Part shown: positions 42,765-51,178 of the stretch, one piece after another
Layout: each line of letters opens with the position of its first letter
Numbering within the stretch: position 1 is the stretch's first letter
Assembly: GCA_963837655.1 (NCBI GenBank)
Contig: CAWIOK010000001.1
Coordinates: forward strand, 558,001-622,000
Source of the DNA: CAVVSD01 sp963837655
Lineage (GTDB): Bacteria > Actinomycetota > Thermoleophilia > Solirubrobacterales > Solirubrobacteraceae
Reading direction: 5' to 3'
Length of the DNA: 64,000 bases
Notes under the pieces: model-generated
Told to the model about the DNA's origin: nothing
The model's input: only the letters and a program-made list of their open reading frames with translations
The model's database searches: none
Position numbers and translations under genes: made by a program

Positions 42765-43714
42765 CGCACCGAGTCCGTCCCCGTCAGACCCGTGCGCACC
42801 GGGCCGTCGCCAACGGCGACCGCGCGCTGGAAGATCGGGGTGTTGCACGCGATGCCCACGCGGCCGCGGGCGTCCACGGCGATGAGCCCGATGTCGCCCT
42901 GCACCACCGCGCAGGCCTCCTCGACGGCGCGCTGGATCGGCAGTCCTGCGAGGCGCATCCCCGCGGCGACCTCGTGGGCGACGACTGCCTCCATGATGCG
43001 CTCGCCCGTCCCGGTGGCCGACACCGCGCAGACGCGGTCGTTGGCGTAGAGGCCGCCGCCGACGAGCGGCGAGTCCCCGACGCGACCCTGCGACTTGCCT
43101 GCGATCCCGCCGGTCGACGTCCCTGCGGCGAGATGCCCGTCGAGGTCCAGGACGACGGCGCCGACCGTGTCGCCCTCGAGCGTCCAGATGCCCGGCTGCG
43201 GGTCTCCGAAGCCGGGCTCGGGCTCCTCGCCCGCCACGCGCTTCGCCAGCTGGCTGCGACGGTGGTCGGTGAGCAGCATGTCGAGGTCGACTCGCGGGAA
43301 GCCCATCTCCTCGGCGAAGCGCATCGCGCCCTCGCCGGCGAGCATGCCGTGGCGACCCTCCTCCAACAGCGCTCTGGCGACACGGATCGGGTTGGGCTGC
43401 CCGCGCACCGCGGCGACCGCGCCGGCCCTGCGCCGGCGTCCGTCCATCACCGCGGCGTCGTGCTCGATGTCGCCGTCCGCAGTGAGCACCGCGCCGCGGC
43501 CGGCGTTGAAGAGCTCGTCGTCCTCCAGGACGGCGATGGACTCGACGACCGCGTCCACCGCAGTGCCGCCTGCGCGCAACGCGGTCCGGCCCGCCTCGAC
43601 GGCGCGAGCGAGTCCGTCCTTCAGGCCGGGTGCCGCGTCGGGGCGGATGACGCCGGCACCCGCGCCGCCGTGCACGACGACGATCGGACCCGAGACGGGG
43701 ATCGCGAGCGACAT
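42761..43714 (-). CDS. iaaA: Isoaspartyl peptidase/L-asparaginase (Ntn hydrolase, plant type)
   Basis: This precursor self-cleaves before a Thr, seen in LEGDTVGAVVLD, to give alpha and beta subunits. It then removes beta-aspartyl residues from peptides or hydrolyses asparagine. The 317-residue length, VVVHGGAGAG at the start, NAGRGAVLT and STGGIAGKSQGRVGDSP after the cleavage site fit the family. The ATG at 43714 is preferred to the GTG 9 nt upstream because TAGTGT ends exactly 7 nt before it. Confidence 0.92.
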   Translation of the reverse strand: MSLAIPVSGPIVVVHGGAGAGVIRPDAAPGLKDGLARAVEAGRTALRAGGTAVDAVVESIAVLEDDELFNAGRGAVLTADGDIEHDAAVMDGRRRRAGAVAAVRGQPNPIRVARALLEEGRHGMLAGEGAMRFAEEMGFPRVDLDMLLTDHRRSQLAKRVAGEEPEPGFGDPQPGIWTLEGDTVGAVVLDLDGHLAAGTSTGGIAGKSQGRVGDSPLVGGGLYANDRVCAVSATGTGERIMEAVVAHEVAAGMRLAGLPIQRAVEEACAVVQGDIGLIAVDARGRVGIACNTPIFQRAVAVGDGPVRTGLTGTDSVR

Positions 43715-43737
43715 GCTCGACACACTAGGAGGAGGCG

Positions 43738-44841
43738 CTACGAGGCTCCGGCGAAGCGCGGATGCGCCTGCTCGAGGTACCAGCCGAAGACCCGGTCTCC
43801 GAGACGCCTGCGGCCGATCAGCCGCAGCGCGACGGTCAGCACCCGCGGCGGCAGCGCCGGCACGATGCGCTGCAGCGCCAGCGCCCGGCGATACGGCCGG
43901 GCGTGGTCCCGGGAGAACGCGGCGTAGCGCTCGAGCGCCTCCTCACGCGTGCTCCGGCCGTCGACGACCGCCCGTAGCTCGCGCCCGCACGCGATCCCGA
44001 AGTAGAACGCCGTCCGGATCCCCTCGCCCGACAGCGGGAAGCAGTGCCCGGCGGCGTCGCCGACGAAGAACACGCCGTCGCCCGTCGCGGGGCGCAGGCG
44101 GTGCGGGAACCAGTTGCCCTGGTAGCGCACCGGCTCGAGCCCCTCGCGCTCGGCGAGGCGCACGGTCGCGTCCTTCACGTGGTGGCGGGGCTCATAGGAG
44201 CCGACCCCGACGCGGACCTCGGCTCCGGCCGGCACCGACCAGCCGTAGCCCCGGCGCACGAGGTCGCGCTCGACCCAGACGTGGAGCTCGTCGGAGTCCA
44301 CCGCCTCATGCGGGTGCACCTCGAGCCCGCGCGAGAGCGGCGCGTCGGGCGGTTGGAAGACGCCGCCGGCGTCGAGCACGCGCCGCCAGCCCATGGCGTC
44401 GACGACCAGCGGAGCGCACAGCACGCCGCGGTCGGTAGCGACGCCGCCGTCCGCGCGGCCCTGCACGAGGGCGGTCTCGAACCGGACGTCGGTCTGCGCG
44501 TGCAGCAGCCGGCACAGCTCGCGGTAGTCGAACGCCGACCAGCTCCACGGCAGGCGGCAGCGGATGGTCCCGTTCGGGGTGGTGAAGCGCATGCAGGGCA
44601 GCTCGCTGCGGATCGCATCCGTGACCCCCATGGCCTGCAACCAGCCGGTCGGGGCGGCGCAGGCGCTCGTCGCCCGCTCACCGACCTCGTAGCGGTCCAG
44701 CAGCACCACCCGCGCGCCGCTGCCCGCGAGCTCGCGCGCGACCGCGAGGCCCGCGAAGGAGGCGCCGCAGATCAGGACGTCGGCCTGCGTGCCGTCCAGC
44801 GACGTCCGCTCGTCGCCTCGAGCGGTGGCGCGACGCGTCAC
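43738..44841 (-). CDS. Geranylgeranyl-reductase-like FAD oxidoreductase (copy 2, next to phytoene synthase)
   Basis: The 367-residue protein has FAD motif VLICGASFAGLAVAREL, the DRYEVGERATSACAAPT block and the late FFVGDAAGHCFPLSGEGI. It closely resembles the product of 11290-12444. Its GTG at 44841 overlaps the crtB stop as GTGA, so the two are coupled. Genomic pairing with a prenyl-pyrophosphate condensing enzyme implies an isoprenoid substrate, perhaps reducing or oxidising the C40/C30 product or its chain. That is inference. An upstream in-frame extension lies over crtB and is rejected. Confidence 0.82.
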   Translation of the reverse strand: MTRRATARGDERTSLDGTQADVLICGASFAGLAVARELAGSGARVVLLDRYEVGERATSACAAPTGWLQAMGVTDAIRSELPCMRFTTPNGTIRCRLPWSWSAFDYRELCRLLHAQTDVRFETALVQGRADGGVATDRGVLCAPLVVDAMGWRRVLDAGGVFQPPDAPLSRGLEVHPHEAVDSDELHVWVERDLVRRGYGWSVPAGAEVRVGVGSYEPRHHVKDATVRLAEREGLEPVRYQGNWFPHRLRPATGDGVFFVGDAAGHCFPLSGEGIRTAFYFGIACGRELRAVVDGRSTREEALERYAAFSRDHARPYRRALALQRIVPALPPRVLTVALRLIGRRRLGDRVFGWYLEQAHPRFAGAS

Positions 44842-45686
44842 GCCGCCCGCGCGGCGCCCCAGACCGCGCCCGCGAGCTCCAACGGGCCCAGCGCGGTGCG
44901 CCGCCCCAGCACGTCGAAGCCGATCCGCTCGACGCGGTCCAGGACGCGCTCGTAGATCTCGCCCGCGATGCGCATGGCCGTGCGCATCTCGGGTCGCACC
45001 GCGCCGATCACGGATCGGGTGTCGGCGAACAGGGCGCGGGCGCGGACTGCCTCCGAGCCGACCCGCTCCCGGAAGGCCTCGCTGGCCCGCCGCTCGGCGA
45101 GGTCGTCCTCGCCGAGGCCCGGCAGGTAGACGCGGTCCATCGCCCAGTCCTCGCGGACGTCGCGGATGAAGTTGGTGAGCTGGAAGGCCACGCCGAGCGC
45201 GGCGACCGTCTCGCGGTCCGCCTCCGGCGCGCCGAGCAGCGGGGCCATGATGCGCCCGACCGCCGCCGCGCTGCCGTTCATGTACGCGTCGAGCTGCGCG
45301 CGGTCGGCCATCCGGACGCGGTCGCAGTCCACGCGCATCGAGTCCATGTAGACCCGCAGCTCCCCGAGCGGTAGGTCGTGCCGCCGTCCGGCGTGGACGA
45401 GGGCGGAGATGACGGGGTGCTCCGAGCAGCCGGCGACGAGACCTCGCTCCAGCTCGGCCTGCCACGCGTCGAGCTGTGCACGGCGGCGCTCCGGCGGGAC
45501 GTCCGCGCGCGGCTCGTCGACGATGTCGTCGGCCCCGCGCACGAAGCCGTAGAGCGCGTGGACGGCCGGACGCACGTCGCCGGGCAGTCGCCGGGTCGCG
45601 AGGAAGAACGTCGGGTCGCGACGCAGCTGCAGCGCCGCGCACCGGCGATAGGCACTGCGCACGTCCGATTCCGTGGCACCGCGCAC
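44838..45686 (-). CDS. crtB: Phytoene/squalene synthase family protein
   Basis: Trans-prenyltransferases of this kind condense two C20 (phytoene) or C15 (squalene) diphosphates head to head. The 282-residue protein shows both Asp-rich magnesium sites: DDIVDE near residue 53 and FIRDVREDW near residue 170. It also has ALYGFVRGAD and VYLP. Which chain length is used cannot be told by motifs. The symbol is given for the carotenoid branch and may be wrong if the product is squalene-like. It starts at GTG 45686 about 55 bp after a strong terminator. Confidence 0.85.
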   Translation of the reverse strand: MRGATESDVRSAYRRCAALQLRRDPTFFLATRRLPGDVRPAVHALYGFVRGADDIVDEPRADVPPERRRAQLDAWQAELERGLVAGCSEHPVISALVHAGRRHDLPLGELRVYMDSMRVDCDRVRMADRAQLDAYMNGSAAAVGRIMAPLLGAPEADRETVAALGVAFQLTNFIRDVREDWAMDRVYLPGLGEDDLAERRASEAFRERVGSEAVRARALFADTRSVIGAVRPEMRTAMRIAGEIYERVLDRVERIGFDVLGRRTALGPLELAGAVWGAARAA

Positions 45687-45739
45687 AACGTCAGCCTACG
45701 TGCCGGACGAGCGTCCGGATGCACGGAACCACAACGACA

Positions 45740-45771
45740 GAGGCCCGCGCGTCCGCCGACGCGCGGGCCTC
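45740..45771. terminator. Strong GC hairpin between era and crtB
   Basis: A perfect 14-bp stem (GAGGCCCGCGCGTC and its complement) with a 4-base loop. On the minus strand it comes after era and the possible structured RNA, with TGTCGTTGTGG following, weakly T-rich. It separates the era group from crtB. Confidence 0.75.
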
Positions 45772-46000
45772 CATCATGTGGATGTCCCCTCGCTCTCTCA
45801 GAGGAGCGAGCTATGCGCAGGCTGCGACCGGGTCCAGGAGGCTTGATCCCTGGCGGGGGATCTTCCTCTGTGTGACCTCAACCGTGGCGACCGTCGGGAG
45901 TCCCTCAACACCCTTCGGGGCTCATCCATGAGCCGGTCTCGCCTGTCCCTCCTGTTGTCGGCCGCGGCTGGGGAGAGGCTGAGTGGAGTGGACGGGCGTC
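45772..46000 (-). ncRNA. Candidate structured RNA between era and its terminator (unassigned)
   Basis: About 230 bases after the era stop contain several hairpin-forming repeats. They include GGCTCAT-CC-ATGAGCC (7-bp arms), GATCCC/GGGATC around a 6-base loop, CTCGCTC/GAGCGAG around an 8-base loop, and two copies of CCTCAAC 29 bases apart. The region ends at the strong hairpin at 45740-45771. This looks like a standalone small RNA or long 3' untranslated region. I compared it by eye with tmRNA, RNase P, SRP and 6S hallmarks and found no match. Confidence 0.35.
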
Positions 46001-46882
46001 CTACTCGATCCCCAGCCGGTCGAGCATCCGGTCGTCGCCGCGCCAGCCGCGGCGCACGCGCACCGACAGCTCGAGGTGCACCCGGGTGCCCAGCTCCCGC
46101 GCGAGCTCGCGCCGCGCGGCGGTTCCGACGGCCTTGATCATCCGCCCGCCGGAGCCGATGAGGATGCCCTTCTGGGAGTCGGTCTCGACCCACACGAGCG
46201 CGCGGACGACCGTGAGGTCCTCACGCGGTTCCTCGATCTCCTCGATGATCACCTCGACCGAGTGGGGGACCTCCTGGAAGGTCCGCCGCAGCACCTGCTC
46301 GCGCACGAGCTCGGCCAGGATCACCTCCTGCGGCTGGTCGCTGGAGTCCTCCTCGGGGAAGAAGAACGGGCCCTCGGGCAGCAACTCGCCCAGCCGCTCG
46401 GTCAGGGCGACGACGCCGCTGCCGGTCCGCGCGGAGATCGGGAACACGTCCTCGCCGACCTCGAGCTCGGCCGCGGCCTCCAGCGCGATCATCGTCCGCG
46501 AGCGGTTCAGGCGGTCGATCTTGTTCACGGCGACGACGACCGGCAGCCCGGCCTCGCGCAGGAGAGCGGCGAGGAAGCGGTCGCCCGGCCCGACGCCCTC
46601 CTCGCCGTTGATGATGAGCAGCGCCACGTCGGAGTCGGCGAGCTCGCGCTCCACGCGCGACTGCATGCGCTGCGTGAGCGCGTCGCGCGGCCGCTGCACG
46701 CCCGGCAGGTCGACGAGCACCAGCTGGCGGTCGGGCGTCGTGGCGACGCCGCGGATCGCTCTGCGGGTGGTCTGCGGCTTGTCGGAGACGATCGCGATCT
46801 TGCGCCCGACGATGGCGTTGACGAGCGTCGACTTGCCCACGTTGGGCCTGCCGGCGAGCGCCACGAACCCGGACTGCGTCAC
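46001..46882 (-). CDS. era: Ribosome-assembly GTPase Era
   Basis: Era binds the 3' end of 16S rRNA and helps 30S maturation. The 293-residue protein has the G domain (G1 GRPNVGKST, G3 DLPG, G4 NKID) in its first half and a C-terminal KH domain (about 200-290) with GSGGRMIKAVG. The DLPG instead of DxPG is family-normal. It lies 66 bp after ybeY, and gene order phoH-ybeY-era matches many bacteria. Confidence 0.96.
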   Translation of the reverse strand: MTQSGFVALAGRPNVGKSTLVNAIVGRKIAIVSDKPQTTRRAIRGVATTPDRQLVLVDLPGVQRPRDALTQRMQSRVERELADSDVALLIINGEEGVGPGDRFLAALLREAGLPVVVAVNKIDRLNRSRTMIALEAAAELEVGEDVFPISARTGSGVVALTERLGELLPEGPFFFPEEDSSDQPQEVILAELVREQVLRRTFQEVPHSVEVIIEEIEEPREDLTVVRALVWVETDSQKGILIGSGGRMIKAVGTAARRELARELGTRVHLELSVRVRRGWRGDDRMLDRLGIE

Positions 46883-46948
46883 GAACCTCTCCTCCCCGCG
46901 GTCGTGTCGCTCGGCGACACAACCGCAAGCGATGACGAAGTCATCGCC

Positions 46949-47344
46949 TCATTCCCATGCGAGGAGCTCGCGCTGGAGCGCGAGCATCTCGCCGTCGTCG
47001 GTCTCGTGATCCATGCCCGTGAGGTGCAGCGCCCCGTGCACGATGGCCTCGCGCAGATCGGTCGTGTGCGGCGGGCAGACGACGATGTCGCCGAGCTCGC
47101 GCGGCACGCCGTCGGCGAGCTCCTCGTTGCCGTCGATGGGGAAGCTCAGGACGTCCGTCGGACCCTGCTTGCCGCGGTGCTCCTCGTTGAGCGCGGCGAT
47201 GCGGTCGGCGCCGACGAACGAGATGGCGATGTGCCCCTCGTGCACGCCGGCCGACGCGAGGGCGATCGACACCAGACGCTCGATCTCCGCGGGGAGCGGA
47301 GCATCGGGCGCCGGGACCTCGCCGAAGACCTCGACCTCAAGCAC
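46949..47344 (-). CDS. ybeY: Endoribonuclease YbeY
   Basis: YbeY is a zinc-dependent RNase needed for 16S rRNA 3' maturation and ribosome quality control. The 131-residue protein has the three-His metal motif HGALHLTGMDH near the C-terminus and the TDVLSFP segment. The GTG at 47344 overlaps the phoH stop by 8 nt. The longer upstream reading frame lies over phoH. Confidence 0.93.
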   Translation of the reverse strand: MLEVEVFGEVPAPDAPLPAEIERLVSIALASAGVHEGHIAISFVGADRIAALNEEHRGKQGPTDVLSFPIDGNEELADGVPRELGDIVVCPPHTTDLREAIVHGALHLTGMDHETDDGEMLALQRELLAWE

Positions 47345-48314
47345 GCCTGCGCTCGGCCGGACGCAGCTCAGGCGCCTGGCGCGCAGCATGCTCGTCGTAG
47401 GCCTCCACGATGCGCTGCACCAGCCGGTGGCGGACGACGTCCTCGCCACCGAACCGGATGAACTCGATGTCCTCGATCCCCTCGAGGATCTCCGAGACCG
47501 TGATCAGCCCGGAGGACTGGTCGCGGGGAAGGTCGATCTGCGTGATGTCCCCCGTCACGACCATCTTCGAGTTGAACCCGAGGCGGGTCATGATCATCTT
47601 CATCTGCTCCGGCGTGGTGTTCTGCGCCTCGTCGAGGATGATGAAGGAGTCATTCAGCGTCCTTCCGCGCATGAACGCCAGCGGCGCGACCTCGATCTGC
47701 CCGCGCTCCAGCGCCTGCGCGACGCGCTCGGCGTCGAGCATGTCGTGCAGCGCGTCGAACAGCGGTCGCAGGTACGGATCGATCTTCGCCATGAGGTCGC
47801 CGGGCAGGAAGCCCAGGCGCTCACCCGCCTCGACGGCCGGGCGCGTGAGGATGATCCGGTTGACCTCGCGGCGGCTCAGCGCCGCGGCGGCCAGCGCGAC
47901 GGCGAGGAACGTCTTGCCCGTGCCCGCCGGGCCGATGCCGAACGTGATCGTCCCGCGCCGGATGGCGTCGACGTAGCGCTTCTGGTTGACCGTCTTCGGC
48001 GCGACCTTGCGGGAGCGGTGGCGCCAGACCACGTCGTCGAGGATCGCCGCAGGCGAAGCGTGCTGATCCAGCGCGCCGGTGACGGCCGAGATCGTCCCTG
48101 GGCCGATCTCGTGGCCCTGCTCGATGAGCTCGGACAGCTCCTCCACGACCGTGGTCGCGGCCTCCACGGCCGCGTCGTCGCCGTCCAGCGTGAGCACGTT
48201 GCCTCGGAGGAACACGTCGCAGTCGACGTGGCCCTCCAGCGCGCGGAGGACGGAGTCGCCGCTGCCCGCCAGCTCGCGCGCGGTCCCGTCTGAAAGCTCG
48301 ATCTGCCTACGCAC
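47337..48314 (-). CDS. phoH: PhoH-like ATPase/RNA-binding protein
   Basis: PhoH-family ATPases couple NTP hydrolysis to RNA handling and commonly sit next to ybeY. The 325-residue protein has Walker A GPAGTGKT near residue 128, LTRPAVEAGE, Walker B FIILDEAQNT and the arginine region SGLITV. An N-terminal KH-like part (about 1-110) precedes the ATPase core. It begins 8 nt inside the end of the YqeY-type gene. Confidence 0.94.
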   Translation of the reverse strand: MRRQIELSDGTARELAGSGDSVLRALEGHVDCDVFLRGNVLTLDGDDAAVEAATTVVEELSELIEQGHEIGPGTISAVTGALDQHASPAAILDDVVWRHRSRKVAPKTVNQKRYVDAIRRGTITFGIGPAGTGKTFLAVALAAAALSRREVNRIILTRPAVEAGERLGFLPGDLMAKIDPYLRPLFDALHDMLDAERVAQALERGQIEVAPLAFMRGRTLNDSFIILDEAQNTTPEQMKMIMTRLGFNSKMVVTGDITQIDLPRDQSSGLITVSEILEGIEDIEFIRFGGEDVVRHRLVQRIVEAYDEHAARQAPELRPAERRRA

Positions 48315-48738
48315 CCAGCACCTCCCGGACCTGTGCGGACACGCGCTTGCCGTCCGCGCGCCCCGCGACGTCGCCCATCGCGACCTTCATGACCGCGCCC
48401 ATGTCGCGCGGCGAGCTCGCGCCGGCGGTCTGCACCGCCGCGGCGACGATCGCCCGCAGCTCCTCGTCGGAGAGCTCCGCCGGGAGGTACTCCTGGATCA
48501 CGCGCGCCTCCTCCTCCTCGCCGTCGGCGAGCTCGGGGCGGCCGCCCTCACGGAAGGCGGACGCGGCGTCGAGGCGGCGCTTGCGCTCACGGCGCAGCAC
48601 GGCGACCTCGTCGCCCGTCCCTTCCTTCTGGTCCTTCTGCAGTTCGGAGAGGATCAGTCGCAGCGCCGCGACTCGCCGGCGCTCCCTGGCCTTCATCGCG
48701 ACGGCGACGTCCTGCTTCACCTGGTCGGTGATCGTCAT
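48307..48738 (-). CDS. GatB/YqeY domain protein
   Basis: The 143-residue protein is a free-standing YqeY domain, similar to the tail of GatB that holds tRNA in the amidotransferase, but without the catalytic part. Features include a lysine-rich helix (MKARERRRVAALRLILSELQ), EEEARVIQEYLPAELS and the final GRADGKRVSAQVREVL. Function on its own is not established. The ATG at 48738 overlaps no other gene at its 5' end. Confidence 0.9.
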   Translation of the reverse strand: MTITDQVKQDVAVAMKARERRRVAALRLILSELQKDQKEGTGDEVAVLRRERKRRLDAASAFREGGRPELADGEEEEARVIQEYLPAELSDEELRAIVAAAVQTAGASSPRDMGAVMKVAMGDVAGRADGKRVSAQVREVLGA

Positions 48739-48761
48739 CTCCCTACCAGGATAGGACCGCG

Positions 48762-50054
48762 TCAGTCGTCCTCGTCGCCGACGAGCCGGCCCGTGTGCAG
48801 ACCGAGCTCCGAGCGGTCGCGCCCGAACAGCAGGCCGATGTTCCAGTCGGTGAGCAGCCGGGCCCGGCGTCCCCAGCCCGGCATGAGCGCGAGGTGGTAG
48901 GTCCTGGCGAGGATCCAGGCACGTCGCCCGCTCCAGCGGATGCCGACCGTCTCGGCGACGGCCTTGCCGCGTCCCATGTCGACGAAGACCCCGAGGGTCT
49001 TGTAGTCGAAGCGCTTCCGGCGCCCCGCGCCCATTGCCGCGGCGACGTTGCGCCCGACCGTCTTCCCCTGACGGACGGCGTGCTGCGCCGTCGGAGGTGA
49101 CGGGACCTCGAACTTCTTCGCCGGGTCGGGAACGGACGCGGCATCGCCGATCGCCCAGACGTTCTCGTGGCCCTGCACCTGCAGGAACTCGTCGGCGACG
49201 ATGCGGCCGCGGTCGCTCAGCGGCAGGCCGAGCTTGGCGACGACCGGATGGGGCTTCACGCCGGCGGTCCACACGAGTGTGCGCGTGGGGATCACCTCGC
49301 CCGTGGAGAAGGTGGCCGATGTCTCGGTGAGCGACTCGAGCGTCGTCTCGATCCGGAACTCCATCCCACGGGCGCGCAGCTCCCGGACCGCGAACTGCGC
49401 GAGCCCCTCGGAGATCTCGGGCATGATCCGCGCCGTCCCCTCGACGAGGATGAACCGCATCCCCGACACGCGGGAGCGGGGGTACTTGTCGATGAGGTCG
49501 GCCGCGAAGTCCTGCAGCTCGGCGATGCCCTCCAGCCCCGCGTACCCGGCGCCCACGAAGATGTAGGTGAGGTACTCCTTGCGGCGCTCGACGTCGTCGA
49601 TCGTCTCGGCGATCTCCAGGTTGCGCACGAGCCGGTCGCGGAGCCCGATCGCGTCCGGCAGCGACTTGAAGCCGAGCGCGTGCTCGGCCAGCCCCGGAAC
49701 CGGCAGCGTGCGGCTGACGGAGCCGACGCTGACGATGAGGTGGTCGTACTCGATCTCCTCTGCAGCGCCCTCGAGCGTGCGCACGGTGACGACCTTGCGC
49801 GACGGGTCGGCGCCGGTCACATGGGCGAGCCGCAGGTCGACGGCCTCGGGGAGCTCGTCGCGCAGCGGCACCACGACGTGGCGCGGCTCCAGCGTGCCGC
49901 CGGCCGCGCCGGGCAGCAGCGGCGTGTAGAGCATGAAGTTCGTGTCCGTCACAAGCGTCACGCCGACGCTGTGTCTGGGCATCGCACCGGCAACGCCGCA
50001 GGCCGCGTAGTAGCCGCCGAATCCCCCACCCGCGATGACGACGCGCCAAGCCAT
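48762..50054 (-). CDS. ndh: Type II NADH dehydrogenase (NDH-2)
   Basis: NDH-2 oxidises NADH and reduces quinone without pumping protons. The 430-residue protein has two dinucleotide motifs: VIAGGGFGGYYAA at the N-terminus (FAD) and IFVGAGYAGLEG about residue 165 (NADH). It also has WTAGVKPHP and the IGDAAS FAD motif. A C-terminal amphipathic segment (about 375-410) anchors the enzyme to the membrane. It reads into the YqeY-phoH-ybeY-era run with a 23-bp gap. Confidence 0.92.
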   Translation of the reverse strand: MAWRVVIAGGGFGGYYAACGVAGAMPRHSVGVTLVTDTNFMLYTPLLPGAAGGTLEPRHVVVPLRDELPEAVDLRLAHVTGADPSRKVVTVRTLEGAAEEIEYDHLIVSVGSVSRTLPVPGLAEHALGFKSLPDAIGLRDRLVRNLEIAETIDDVERRKEYLTYIFVGAGYAGLEGIAELQDFAADLIDKYPRSRVSGMRFILVEGTARIMPEISEGLAQFAVRELRARGMEFRIETTLESLTETSATFSTGEVIPTRTLVWTAGVKPHPVVAKLGLPLSDRGRIVADEFLQVQGHENVWAIGDAASVPDPAKKFEVPSPPTAQHAVRQGKTVGRNVAAAMGAGRRKRFDYKTLGVFVDMGRGKAVAETVGIRWSGRRAWILARTYHLALMPGWGRRARLLTDWNIGLLFGRDRSELGLHTGRLVGDEDD

Positions 50055-50105
50055 GGGGCGAGTCTGCCCGACTCGGCAAGTCCGCGGGTTACGGCGTGAC
50101 AGCGG

Positions 50106-50190
50106 TCAGACCGCCCGCCCCCGCTCCTTCGCGTCGTAGAGCGCCTCATCGGCCGCACGCAGCAGCTCGTCGCGGTCTCGGCGCCGTGCT
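50106..50190 (-). pseudogene. C-terminal remnant of a GGDEF domain
   Basis: The last 23 residues before the TGA at 50108-50106 read DRDELLRAADEALYDAKERG, the classical end of a diguanylate cyclase (ADEALYxAK helix). Upstream codons do not continue the GGDEF domain, and no GGDEF signature or start is present. It is a scar of a lost cyclase gene, unrelated in position to the intact copies at 1-3374. Confidence 0.6.
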
Positions 50191-50222
50191 CGCTCGTGGC
50201 TCCTCGGGCGCGACGAGGGGAG

Positions 50223-50981
50223 CTACTGCGCCATGGCCCCCGCGTCGACGGGCATCGCGACGCCGGTGACGAACGACGCGCTGTCCGACAGCAGCCACGT
50301 GACGGCCTCGGCGACCTCGCTGGGTCGCCCGATCCGCTTGATCGCCTGCGGCGCCATGAGCTCGAGCTGGCGCTCCTCCGGCAGCGACTCGATCATCGCG
50401 GTGCCGATCGCGGCGGGGCAAACGCAGTTGACGCGGATCTCGTGCTCCGCGCAGTCGACCGCTGCCGCTTTGGTGAGCCCGACGACCGCGTGCTTGCTGG
50501 CGATGTAGGCGGCGAGCGACGGGACGGCCATCAGCCCCGCCAGCGACGCCGTGTTGACGATCGCGCCCCCGCCGCCCTGACGCAGCAGCTGCTCGATCTG
50601 GCGGCGCAGGCCGAGCCAGACACCCTTGACGTTGACGTTCATGATCGCGTCCCACTCGGGCTCGGTCGTGCCCGTGATGGTCGCCTGCAGCTCGATGCCG
50701 GCGTTGTTGTGGGCGAAGTCGAGGCGCCCGAACGCCTCGACGGTCGCGTCGACGACCGCCTTGGCGTCAGCGTCGACGGTCACGTCGCCGGGGACGAAGA
50801 CGGCGGTCCCGCCGGCCTCGGTGATGAGGCGGACGGTCTCCTCCCCGTCCTGTGCGCGCGCTGGGAGGTCGGTGACGAGCACCTGTGCGCCCTCTCGAGC
50901 GAGCGCGATGGCGGTCGCGCGACCGATCCCGCCCGCCGACCCTGTCACGAGCCCCGACTTGCCATCCACCAGACCCGGCAT
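50223..50981 (-). CDS. Short-chain dehydrogenase/reductase (FabG-like)
   Basis: The 252-residue classical SDR has the cofactor motif TGSAGGIG, the NNAG strand, catalytic Ser (NTASLAG) and the YIASK active site. Asp in the VTDLPAR segment, after the second beta strand, suggests NAD preference over NADP. The substrate is unknown. A good GAGGAGG Shine-Dalgarno lies before the ATG at 50981. Confidence 0.92.
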   Translation of the reverse strand: MPGLVDGKSGLVTGSAGGIGRATAIALAREGAQVLVTDLPARAQDGEETVRLITEAGGTAVFVPGDVTVDADAKAVVDATVEAFGRLDFAHNNAGIELQATITGTTEPEWDAIMNVNVKGVWLGLRRQIEQLLRQGGGGAIVNTASLAGLMAVPSLAAYIASKHAVVGLTKAAAVDCAEHEIRVNCVCPAAIGTAMIESLPEERQLELMAPQAIKRIGRPSEVAEAVTWLLSDSASFVTGVAMPVDAGAMAQ

Positions 50982-51178
50982 CGATCCTCCTCTTTCTGGC
51001 CGCGTAGCCGCGGCGCGGCGATCCTAGTCGACGCCCTCCGTGCAAGCCGCCGTGCAGAAACCCCGTCAGGAACATGGTCTGCTGCTCGGACGTAGAATCT
51101 CGCGGAATGCAGGGAAGCCGCACGCTGGCGCATGCCTGGGCGGCGGGCACCAGTGACTGACAGAGAGGAGCGCGACTC

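Noticed and set aside
45772..46000. tmRNA, RNase P RNA, SRP RNA or 6S RNA
   Set aside because: None of the hallmark sequences (tmRNA ends, RNase P P4, SRP GGAAG loop) could be found by eye. Left as an unassigned structured region.
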